NCBI GenBank assembly: GCA_949358305.1
Contig: OX442321.1
Coordinates: 7,589,605-7,653,604, forward strand
Origin: Strigamia acuminata
Taxonomy: Eukaryota; Arthropoda; Chilopoda; Geophilomorpha; Linotaeniidae
Direction of reading: 5' to 3'
DNA: 64,000 nucleotides
Shown here: piece after piece, positions 1-13,246 of the stretch
Numbering within the stretch: the first letter of the stretch is position 1
Layout of the letters: the number at the start of each line of letters is the position of its first letter
Position numbers and translations under genes: made by a program
Notes under the pieces: model-generated
The model's database searches: none
Told to the model about the DNA's origin: nothing
The model's input: the letters and a program-made list of their open reading frames with translations, nothing else

Positions 1-155
1 TAAGCGATTTACACTCATTTTTCATGTTAAATAGGCGATTCACACTCGTTTTACGTGGTAAAGAAGCGATTTTTAATTGTATTGAATGTTAAATAAGCGA
101 TTTACACGCGTTTCCGTGGTTGTGAAGCGATTTACACTCGTTGAAGTGGTTAATA
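1..155. repeat. minisatellite, about 31-base unit
   Basis: Five imperfect copies of a 30-31 base unit beginning AAGCGATTTACACTCGTT start near positions 2, 33, 64, 95 and 125. The array runs off the left edge, so its full length is unknown. It lies in an intron of the misshapen gene. A lone related fragment (ATAAGCGATTCA) appears near 2061 in a later intron of the same gene. Confidence 0.8.
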
Positions 156-291
156 GAATTTTTAAATTTAGACCGCCTGATTTACACACGTACAGCAACG
201 ATACCATCGAGTCTATGGTGGTGCACGACGGTAATTGCGTTTAATTTACGCTTGGCGCGAACGACTCGTATAAATATCGTTTCTTTTTTAG

Positions 292-3200
292 ATTCTTCTC
301 CAACTGCCCCTGTACCGGGACCACCGAACAGGCCCTTGCCGCCAACTCCGGACGAATCAGAAGCCAATGACAGGACTCTGGTTCTACGTAGGGTGAGTCG
401 TCGGCGAGGCACACGTGTTTAGTAGAACGTTTTATTTTTAAAACTGCATGATTAATTTTCGGTTCTATTTACGGTGGTGTTTTAATCGCTACGTGGTGTT
501 TTTTGGTTGGTCTTTTATTTATTTTTATTTTTATTTGTTTCATTTTCGGTGTTTGGCCATTCACACACTTAATTTCCATTTTATTTTGTTAATGCACAGT
601 AGGAAATTAGTTTAAGTTTGCTTCTTTGTCATCATTATTTAATTGGAAACGTTAATTAACGGAATGAATGAGAAATAATGTTCACAAAACACATTTTTTT
701 GTGGAATTCGTTTAAAGGTTTGGCATTCATTCAAGGTGAAAGTTGTAAAACACAATGAAATTACCTTGAGTGGCGCTTTTTTTTATTTTTTTTATTTATT
801 TTTTTAAAATATATATATTTAAATCTACAGGTTCTTGAATTTTTTTTTTTATATATATATAAATATATAAATAAATTTAGAAAAAAAAAATTTTTTTTGG
901 AAAGCCCAACTGGAAAACACTTTTTTGTAGTGTAAATAGCACGAATAGCGAGAAAAGCATTTTATTTGCAGCAAAGGAAAAGTAAAAGCGATAATTCGCC
1001 AAAAAGCAAGGAGAAGGAAAAAATACGAAACCGCGAACGGAAAAGCACGTCAGACGCGGTGCATATTGAAGGCAGTAGAGGAAAGTCGTCGAAAAGGATT
1101 GGCGCCGTTCATCGGCCGCCACTCCTCAAGACTTCCTCGGCTCCTTTGGAGTCCACACCGGTTAGGAATGATTTTGCTAAGGTTAGTCCAAACTATCGGA
1201 CTGTACAACTTCGCTTCGAAACTAAGAAAGATATAAAATTGTATGACTGACGTATGAGATTGAATGAAGGATGTAAAAACGGAATTTTTGCATGTCGAAT
1301 TAATTTTTGTTTTTATTTTTTTGCTCACGCATGCGCTTTGGTGGCAGAAAACGTTTTTGTTTACATTTTGGAATTTTTGTGAAGTTTTAATAGAAATTTC
1401 GTTGTTTAGTCGGATCGTCACAACCAGTTGGAAAGCGGGAGATCGCACGCGCAGAGGAGTAAAGGGGTGTCTTCGAGCAACCCGTCCGGGCATCACCAGG
1501 GACACTTGGCGATGCACGGCTCGCGGATGAGCAGCGTGTTGCCCGATTTGCTTCCGCCGCAAACTTCCGCAATGTCCGCGCACATGATTGCGGGTCAGAG
1601 GCCGCAGGATAAGACTACGTCGGATGAAGTGAGGATTTTGTTTTCGCAACTTTGAAGAATTTTTTCGTTTTTTTAGAAACTAATTACGACTAATATTTAT
1701 TTATTTTTAATAATAATAATTTTTAATTAAGTAATCAATTGTTTGTCGTTTTGATTGATTAATTTTGTGTTGTTATTTTTTTTTTTTTTTATTAATTTTT
1801 TCCCCGTTTCTTCTTTTTCCCTTGCATTTGCCTGATTTGCAATAGGTTTATGGATTTCCCAGTTCATGTAACGACGTAAGTAAATTATGCTTTGAATTTG
1901 GAGTTGGCAAATTTTGGAATTATTTAAAAAAATGTAAATTTGGAATTTTTTTAAATGGTTTTTTCATTTGGCAATTGTTACACTGGCACTTGTTGATTAA
2001 TTGGATGGAAAATGGTGGAAATTTGGATTTTTTTCTTCTTTCTTTGTTTATCTGGGTTGAATAAGCGATTCAAGTGTCAGCTAAAACCGTATTAACACGT
2101 TGAAACTAACTTGCACGTTTTTATTTTGCTTTCATTTTCTTCTCTTCCGGCTTCAGATCTATGGTTTTCCATGTTCGAATGATGTAAGTTGATTTAATGA
2201 TTTCTCACCTTTTTTTTATTTAAAAAAAAAATGTTTTTTGTTTTCATTTTTCACAAAATGGGATTTTTTTTTTGCATGAATTTTTCGCTTTTTTTTAAAA
2301 AAAAAAAAATTTTTTTGGGTTATTTTTAAATAAAATAATTTTTGATGATTTTTGGTTTCAGTACCGCCAAGCCGTGAGCAAAACACCGCCGCATTTACAA
2401 CACAAACAACGCTCGTTTTTGACTTTTGGATTCGGCGCTGGGACCGGACCAATCTCACGTAGAGAATCTCACATCAACGTGAACGTGACGCCAACTTCGC
2501 ACGAAGTTTCCAACGACACGCCGGAGATTAGGAAATACAAGAAACGATTCAACTCTGAAATACTCTGCGCGGCGTTGTGGGGCGAGTCTCAATTGTTTCA
2601 ATCGACAAAAATGAGAAAAGTGAAATAATTAGATCGAAATATTTTATTCCAGGGGTGAATTTATTGATTGGCACCGAAAACGGTTTGATGCTTTTGGATC
2701 GGAGTGGTCAGGGCAAAGTTTACCAACTCATCTCTCGACGTAAATTCCAACAAATGGAGGTACTCGAAGGTCAAAATATTTTGGTTACGATTTCCGGAAA
2801 GAAGAATCGAGTTCGGGTTTATTACTTGTCGTGGTTGAAAAGTAAAATTTTACGAACCGATGGCGTCGAGAAGAGGAATGGTTGGATAAATGTCGGCGAT
2901 TTGCACGGAGCTGTTCATTTCAAAATTGGTATTTGATCATCAAACCAAAACAAATCAAAATTTAATTAATTTCTTCTTTATTTTTACAGTTAAATACGAA
3001 CGAATCAAATTTTTAGTCATCGCATTACGGGAGAGTATTGAGATTTATGCGTGGGCTCCCAAGCCGTATCATAAATTTATGGCTTTTAAGGTTTGTCGTC
3101 GATCGATTAAATCAGGGGTCGGCAAGTAATTTAAAGTGGGGTCCGGATACTATTGAAAATTTTTATCGAGGTCCAGAAAAAAAACACTTAAAAACCTTAC

Positions 3201-4364
3201 TAAAAACCTAAGAAAATACTTAAAAACCAAATAAATCCCCCAATAAATACACACAACTCAAAAATACCAATAAAACCTAAAAAACATGAAAAAAACACAA
3301 AAAACAAGAAGAAAAACACCGAAAAACCAAAGAAACCGAGGAAAAACGTCGCTAAAACGTCACCGCGGTCCAAGTTTCTACCTTCCGCGGTCCGTATCCG
3401 GACCGCGGGCTGCCAGTTGCCGACCGCTGGATTAAATCATTTTGATAAATTTGTAATTTATTTTATTTTGTAGTCATTTGGAGACCTGGCTCATAAACCA
3501 CTTCTGGTGGACTTAACGGTTGAAGAAGGCAGTCGACTCAAAGTTATTTACGGTTCTGCTGATGGCTTTCATGCCGTCGATCTGGATTCAGCTTCAGTCT
3601 ACGATATATACATGCCAGCTCACGTAATTTGATTTAATTTGAATACAAATCAAATATTAATATATTTATTTTATGTTTTTTTAACAGACTCAGGGCCCCA
3701 TAATACCCCATACTATTGTAACACTACCAAACACAAATGGAATGCAATTGCTTTTGTGCTACGACAGTAAGTTCGTGCGATTAAGTAGTGGCGGATCAAT
3801 TAAAAAGGACATTTAACATTGAAAATAGCTGAAAAATTAAACAAATAATCGTCCCAGTCGCTATTTTTGGATCTGCCACTGAAATTACAAGATTTTAGCA
3901 GCTTTTAATGTTTTTTTTTTATTTTTCTTGTTTAGACGAAGGCGTTTATGTTAATACTTACGGTAAAGTAAGCAAAAATATTATTTTGCAGTGGGGTGAA
4001 ATGCCAACTTCAGTAGGTGAGAAAGGATTTGTTTGTTAGATTTGGATTGAATATGAATTTTCACTCGTTTCAATTTGGTTTTGACAGCTTACATTGGTAC
4101 TGGGCAGATCATGGGTTGGGGCAACAAAGCTATCGAGATCCGTAATGTTGAAAGTGGCCATCTTGACGGTGTGTTCATGCACAAAAAAGCGCAGAAGCTC
4201 AAGTTCCTCTGTGAGCGGAACGATAAGGTAGGAAATTCGGTTTGGAATTGTAAAGAGAAATTAATTTTGTTTGTTTGTAGGTGTTTTTTTCGTCGGCCAA
4301 AGGTGGTTCTTCGTGTCAGATCTACTTTATGACGCTCAATAAACCCGGAATGGCCAAATGGTGA
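292..4364 (+). CDS. msn: Misshapen/TNIK/MINK-type Ste20 kinase, C-terminal half (partial, 5' end outside window)
   Basis: Exons by splice phase: 292-392, 972-1181, 1410-1628, 1846-1875, 2157-2183, 2362-2581, 2653-2928, 2990-3090, 3474-3623, 3688-3766, 3936-4016, 4088-4227, 4281-4364 (stop TGA). The first exons encode a proline- and basic-rich linker ([15 protein letters not shown]). From 2362 on the protein is a complete CNH (citron homology) domain: [74 protein letters not shown], ending in [15 protein letters not shown]. This arrangement is that of Misshapen and its vertebrate relatives, MAP4Ks that act upstream of JNK and in cytoskeletal and Hippo signalling. The N-terminal kinase domain is expected left of the window. 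Two 10- and 9-residue microexons are near copies of each other, and the intron after 2581 uses a GC donor. Introns hold two MITEs. Confidence 0.93.
1846..2183 (+). other. msn: pair of duplicated in-frame microexons in misshapen
   Basis: 1846-1875 encodes [10 protein letters not shown] and 2157-2183 encodes IYGFPCSND. Both are flanked by good AG acceptors and GTAAGT donors, both are phase 0 and both are multiples of three. Either one, both or neither can be included without a frameshift. Their similarity points to exon duplication and alternative, possibly mutually exclusive, use; that is inference. Confidence 0.75.
3105..3437. mobile_element. hAT-type MITE with 8-base target duplication
   Basis: The element at 3113-3429 (317 bases) starts CAGGGGTCGGCAAG and ends TTGCCGACCGCTG, so its termini are inverted repeats. 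It is flanked by the perfect 8-base duplication GATTAAAT (3105-3112 and 3430-3437). Terminal CAG...CTG with an 8-base duplication is the hAT signature. There is no transposase reading frame, so it is non-autonomous. It sits in a misshapen intron. Confidence 0.88.
3787..3880. mobile_element. short MITE-like inverted-repeat element
   Basis: AGTGGCGGATCAA at the left and TTGGATCTGCCACT at the right are inverted copies of each other, 94 bases apart end to end. The element lies in a misshapen intron. No clear target duplication is visible, so the family is uncertain; the ends resemble hAT-type MITEs. Confidence 0.5.
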
Positions 4365-5331
4365 ATTGTAGAGAATTTAAAAAAATACAACTAGTTAATT
4401 TTTTTTATTATTATGATTAACAAAATATTAATAATAATGATAATATTAAATAATAAGTGGTGTGTAGTACATGTAAACAAAAGCTAACTGGCAAAACGGT
4501 ATTTTTTTGTGTTTTTGTTTTATTTTTCTTTCAATTTTATTCAAAACGATTTTTTTTTCTTTTTTTAAATTTTTATTTGTTAGTTTTTTTAAAATGACAT
4601 TTTTTGGTCACAATTTTTAATTATTTATTTGCCAACTGTTTGAACAACTATTTGAATGTGCAATTTTTGTTTAGCTTTTTTTGTTTTTCTTATTCCAAAA
4701 GTATAAAGCGTTAGATTTTAATAACTTTGTAAATTATTTTCAATTTTAAACGATTTTAACGTCCCATTTGAATTTTATATCTTTTTTTTTAACAAAATAA
4801 ATAAAATTGGTGATAAGTTGAATAAAGTTATCACTGAATTTTTGTTTTTTATTTTTTTTTTGCGAAATAATAACCAAAAATAATGGGATATTGGCTGAAA
4901 TATTGGTGGAAATTCCTCAAATATAATTTTGCTCATATTTGATGCCGATGTGTCAATTCAGCCACCAGTGTGATACTTTGCATTTTTATTCTTGTTTTTT
5001 TTTATTTTTTTTAATTAATTAACAATTTTAATGTGTTATCTTTTAATTACTTTTATTTTATTTTTTGTAAAATGATACGAACAAAAAAAAATGTATGCAA
5101 ATCATAATACAAACAAATAATTGTAACGTTAAGAATTTTTTTTTACTACTAATGTATGGATGAATCACTTTGTACAAGTTTGGAAAGAATTAAAAAATCA
5201 ATCTTGTAAGAAATATAGAAAATGGGCTCACCATTATGTTTGTTTTTTTGTTTTGTTTTTCCTAAGTATTCGCAGGTTTGCATGCCAACTGTCGAAAACG
5301 AGAATGTAAACAATTTTGATCGTAAAATGTA
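4365..5331. other. misshapen 3' UTR and AT-rich spacer
   Basis: Very AT-rich sequence after the misshapen stop, with homopolymer runs and several AATAAA-like signals (for example near 4794-4803). No credible reading frame or RNA gene is visible before the 5S-like fragment. Confidence 0.5.
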
Positions 5332-5420
5332 GGCCTACAACAAACATGGCGCACCATGCTGATCTGATCACCTCGTCCCAGTAGGACACAAGTTGAGCAG
5401 GATTGGGCCTGTTCGGTACG
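5332..5420 (+). other. 5S-rRNA-like fragment (pseudogene or head of a 5S-derived SINE)
   Basis: The stretch from GGCCTACAACAAAC through CACCATGCTGATC, CCTCGTCCCAGTAG, AAGTTGAGCAG and TTGGGCCTGTTCGGTAC follows the order of the first two thirds of eukaryotic 5S rRNA (loop A strand, CTCGTCC, AAGTTAAGCAG box A, GGGC...GGTTAGTAC). The last third of 5S, with box C and the 3' strand of the closing stem, is not recognisable. It is therefore not a functional 5S gene. SINE3-type elements begin with such a 5S head. Confidence 0.5.
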
Positions 5421-5902
5421 TTAAATAGAGGTAAAATCGAGTAGAAGTTGAATAAAGTGACATTTTTTTCAATAATAACTTGGGAAATTGTACTTTCCAG
5501 CCTCGTTGTGTATAATAACGCTTACAATCAGCATCCCGCGCTACTAATTTATGGATGAATCGGAAATAAAACGTAGAAAATGTCCTAGTTTATTCAAAAC
5601 AAACTACACGATTTGAGCAATTTTATATCCTTTTATAAAATACTTTTTGGTTCCGTTCAAACAAAACCTTTGTGGTTTCATTTGAAGCTTGCCGCAACCG
5701 CAAATTGAGCTGAATAATTTAAAATAATCACGTTTTAGAATTCTTTTTTTCTTTCTTTGAGATTGCATGCCGGATTTATTCAGTTTCAGAACGGAAGTGG
5801 AATATCCTGGCACGCGAATATTAAAAATAAATAAAATTTTAAAAAATAATGCAAAAAATCCATAAAACTTATTAAATCCCCAATTTCTTTTTATACATTT
5901 TC

Positions 5903-6944
5903 TTATTTCATTTTCTTATTTCCTCGAAAAGCGAATATTAAAATGGAGATAGGGATAGCCACATAAAACGGAAAGTAAAGCAATGTCCTGGGTTCGCATT
6001 TCGACAGTACAATGTCGGCGATCCAAAGTGAACGGTCTGGAACCTCCAAAACGATGTGTTCGTCCGATGCGAACGAAAACGGAAACGTGCAGTGAGTCAC
6101 ATTAAAACATTTGTTGATAAAATGTTTGACGTCGTAAACGACTTTGTGTAAGAGCAAGTTGCTAAAAATTACGTTGTGTTTGACTATGGGATTCATGCTG
6201 GAGAAAACGACGTAATAATAATCGGTTTCCGATGTCGTGAATGAAATTATGTCTTTTGGCTTCCAAGTGTCGTTCGTGCAGTTGATGAACGGCGTTAAAG
6301 TTCGGTTTAAAACAGTGTGCATACATTTCAGCTCATCCGTAGCCTCTTCACTACTCGACCACGAACTAAAGTCATCGTCTTCGTCCGAAGATTGCGCACT
6401 ATCAGCCTCATCTATTAAAAAAATGATAAAAACTTGATTTATTTCAAATTCAAATTCAGCGCGCTTGCACATCACCCAATCAGGCAACCAGAAATGAGTT
6501 ATTCTAACCTGAATTTTTATATCCTGGTTGGATGCAGGAATTGAGAATTCTTTTGCCCTTAACGATCATAACTTTAGCCGCATCGTACCGAGCACAACTC
6601 GATACGGATATTTTCGATCCTTTTGGTAAAAAAAATCCCCAAAACTCGCGCTCGCCATATCGCAAAATGAAACTTTTCGTCGTCCGAAAAGTCCGTATCG
6701 AGTTTTCAAAACGTGGCGCATGGCGAAGCAGATACGCGTTGAAAGTTGTATTCATCTCGAGTCGAACACCCTGACACCAAGTCGTAGACATATGGTCGTC
6801 TATAACTCTAAAATCCGACGAAACAACCGCAGAACGAGCTTCGGGATAAACTTTATGCCGAATATAAAGCGGAATTGCGATGAACGTGGAAGGGACCGCG
6901 ACGGCTAAAAAAAGCCACAAAGCAACTCGAAATGCGATGTCCAT
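5903..6944 (-). CDS. uncharacterised two-membrane-segment protein with acidic serine-rich linker
   Basis: Two exons on the minus strand, 6944-6509 and 6411-5903, joined through a 97-base intron (KNS|DEAD), give 314 residues. A hydrophobic segment lies at about residues 7-27 (VALWLFLAVAVPSTFIAIPL) and another close to the C-terminus (FYVAIPISILIFAF), followed by a basic end RGNKKMK. Between them are TTWCQGVRLEMNTTFNAYLL, a DEADSAQSSDEDDDFSSWSS acidic stretch and several cysteines. The topology (short tail, large loop, short tail) and the WCQG region recall the DUF4792/DUF4793 proteins, but I cannot confirm this. No enzymatic motif is visible. The gene stands alone on this strand between misshapen and eIF4A. 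Confidence 0.7.
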
Positions 6945-7048
6945 TTCTTGCGCTTAGACCACATAAAATAAAACAATAAAAATAAACAAATAAAATAAAT
7001 AAACAAATAAAAATATATTGAAATTGTCTTTTTTTCTTCCTTTTTTAT

Positions 7049-7229
7049 CAGTGGCTTAGCAAAAAGTCAATGGGCGCTTAGACAAATTGGGTTTACGGCC
7101 CTTTAGCCGTAGCTACGATATTCCGTACATGGCGAGATGTACAATCGCCATTTTTGTCTTCCGTGGGCCCCATGGGCTCTTGGACCCGTGTCAACTGCAC
7201 GTGCTGCACCCCCGATTGCTACGCCACTG
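7049..7229. mobile_element. MITE, CAGTGGC-type termini (copy 1)
   Basis: The left end CAGTGGCTTAGCA and right end TTGCTACGCCACTG are inverted repeats. The right end (CCCCGATTGCTACGCCACTG) matches the element at 25350-25487 almost exactly, so the two are one family. No clean target duplication is visible here. Ends of this kind are common among insect hAT-type MITEs. Confidence 0.6.
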
Positions 7230-8653
7230 TTTTTCTGTCTTCATCTGAGGTCACTAACCCAAGTTACAGTTGATAAAACCATAATGAGGTTAAATAGCAT
7301 TAAGAATAATTCTATTTACTCATTTTCTTCTATTTTTATGGCTTAAATAAATGTGAAAAAAAGATTGAAAAATCTTACAGGCACTTGTGGTTTCCTAGGA
7401 AAATTCAGATTTGTTCAACTCATCATTTGGTAAAGTAGTTGTTCACATGCCCAGATACCAAACCAAAATAGAAGTTTTTTAGGTTTTTTTTTTAGTTTCA
7501 GTTCGTTCTTCTTTCAAATGACAATAAATTTCTCGTTAAATGTTTAAACAGTGCACACGTTTTGAGTGCTGCAGCTTACAAAGTGGTGCATGTCATGATG
7601 AGCTCAACAGGAAGATTAAAATTTGATAAATGCAATCAGCTGAGCTCAAACTCCATTACGGCGAAAAGTAGGGCTAGAAATTTCGGAAAGTTTTTAATAG
7701 TTTGAATAAATATTAGTTTGGATTTATGGCGCGGCGTAAACGGGTCAAAGGAATTTTATTCAGGGATAGAAAATATTGAAAAATCAAGCTAGGCCATTAA
7801 ATGACCTCCATTCCGTTGCGGGGCGCTGCAATGACGTCAAATGTCCTTGACCAATATGAAACTCGATGTGAGATTAGTTTGTAACCTTGCTTGATTGTGG
7901 AGAAAATAAGAAAAACATCTTCGTTGGATTGAGTGGAATAAATTTATTAAACGATTCTGCTTTTCTTTTTGATTGTCGACACATGTGTTATGAGTCACTT
8001 TTAACGAGACGGGAAGAACATTAAATGACGTCATATTTTTTCAGCTTTAAATTGTGGAAAGTTATTGCTTATAATCAATCGGAAAAATAACATCTGGAGT
8101 TGTGGTTAAATGAGAAAAAATTACGTTTTTAGTTGAAAACAGTTACAATTGTTTATTTATTTATTTTTAATTCACAATTTTGACACGTGGCGGTTTAAAA
8201 ATCCATTAAATGAAGAAAAAATCGATTTAAAGGTTAGTAAAACAATCCAAAATTAAAAATAAAATTTTATTTAATATTCTAAACATCTTGGAAAATGTTT
8301 GATTCGGACGAAACGAATCGAAACTGAAAAATTTCTCAAATTCTATTAAAACATTTAAACTTCGCGGAATTTCTTACGTCATTACGCAGGAATGCCAACG
8401 TCACCTTAACCCCATCACCTCCAACCGGAAACACCTCCGCGAAATAAGTTTTTCTACAAACTTAATCCACACGATAAAACCATTGAAAAATAAATTTATT
8501 TACGACAAACCGCCACAAAGAAAAAAACTAAATTTATAATTAACAACGACAACCCGATTTTTACAAAAAAAATCACCAAATTACGCAACCAATGTGTAGG
8601 GATACATTCCGACGAAAAGCCGGCACTTGACTTTCTTCCGTGCTAACGTGAAC
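7230..8653. other. spacer and eIF4A upstream region
   Basis: No supported gene. TGACGTCA-type palindromes within ATTAAATGACGTCA-like contexts occur near 7832 and 8024. The last part before 8654, with GC content slightly higher than the spacer, is the likely eIF4A promoter and 5' UTR. No TATA box can be assigned. Confidence 0.4.
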
Positions 8654-12003
<3,350 letters not shown>

Positions 12004-13246
12004 AGGATTAGTGGTTTTGCCGTCGTCGTCGTCGCGTCCCCCTCCGTTGAATTGGCTGCTCTCTTACTCAGCGAATTTTTTTGAGTGAGCGAGCCCGTGC
12101 GTGCTGCATCTAAACTCTTCTTAAACTATTTATTCCTTGTCTGCTGTGACAGGGTTCCATGAACTATATTTCATGTGTCTTTGATTATTATCTGCTGGCA
12201 AATTATCAATAATAGTTACATAAACCAGAAGAATTGTAATTTTTAATTATTTTTTTCTTGTTTTTCGATTTTTTTCTTTTCTTATTACTTTGCAAGGGAT
12301 TAATTTTTTGATTAGAAAAAAAAAATCTCCAGAAAAATTTGAGGTTAAATTTTTTTTTGGAGATTTTTTTTTTTTGGGTTTGGGTTAACGAAAATTCTAT
12401 ATTGCATTTAGTGCAATATTTGTAACATAATTGTAGTTTGTTGTGCTGAAAGATATTCACTAGGGAGGGGAGTGAAGACTTTCTTTGAAAATTTTTTTTT
12501 CTTTTCTCTTGATTATTTTTCTTGATTTTTTTTTCTGTCAATTTATTTAGTGGGAAAATAAAGTAGAATTATACATAAAAAATAATTGTAATAATTATAT
12601 TATCCAGTGATAATTTCTAATTGTCTAAATTTTGAAGTTGATTTTTTGACTGGGTTTTTAAGGAGATTTTATTTTGTTTGTTTTTTTATTTCTCTCGATC
12701 CCATAATTAGCTGTAGTGACATTTATTTCTAGTTAAGGGCAAATTTATAATCCATTATTCCAATTGAACCCTACCCTTTATCTGTGTAAAGAGTTAATAG
12801 TATACTTGGTTTTGATTTGAAATATTTTTTTCGTTTTTTTTCTGTTTTTAAGTTTATTATTCTCTCAAAATTATGCAGTATTTTTTAATTTGTTTAGGTT
12901 TTTCAGAGGGATGTAAAGATCGCAAAGTGCTCTATTCTCACACAAATGCACTTTGTAGTAAGTTGAACACTATAGTAATAAATTTCACAATAAAGGTGCT
13001 TTTTTGGTCTCTTGTCGTGTCTGATTTTGTACTTTTTTTTAAAAAAAAGAAATGAGTTTATTTGTAACTTGTAATGGCGTCGAGTTATAAGTTTTAACCG
13101 GTCGGCCATTTTGTGTTGTGGTTCTGGTTGTTATCGCTAGTCTTTTCAGCGGAACTAGCCAATCAGCGGTTCGATTTCATTCCTCGTTGAAAAGTCGCGG
13201 ATGAAATGAACTATGGGTTTGGTTATTTAAATTTGAATTTGCTGAA
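12004..13246. other. eIF4A 3' UTR and spacer
   Basis: AT-rich sequence after the eIF4A stop, with AATAAA-type signals near 12555 and 12990. Long stretches of T and A make short spurious frames. No further gene is visible before the RADX-like start at 13247. Confidence 0.5.

Noticed and set aside
5604-5813. 69-codon frame on the minus strand after the two-membrane-segment protein
   Set aside because: No similarity, no splice link in phase to the upstream exon, and a low-complexity basic composition.
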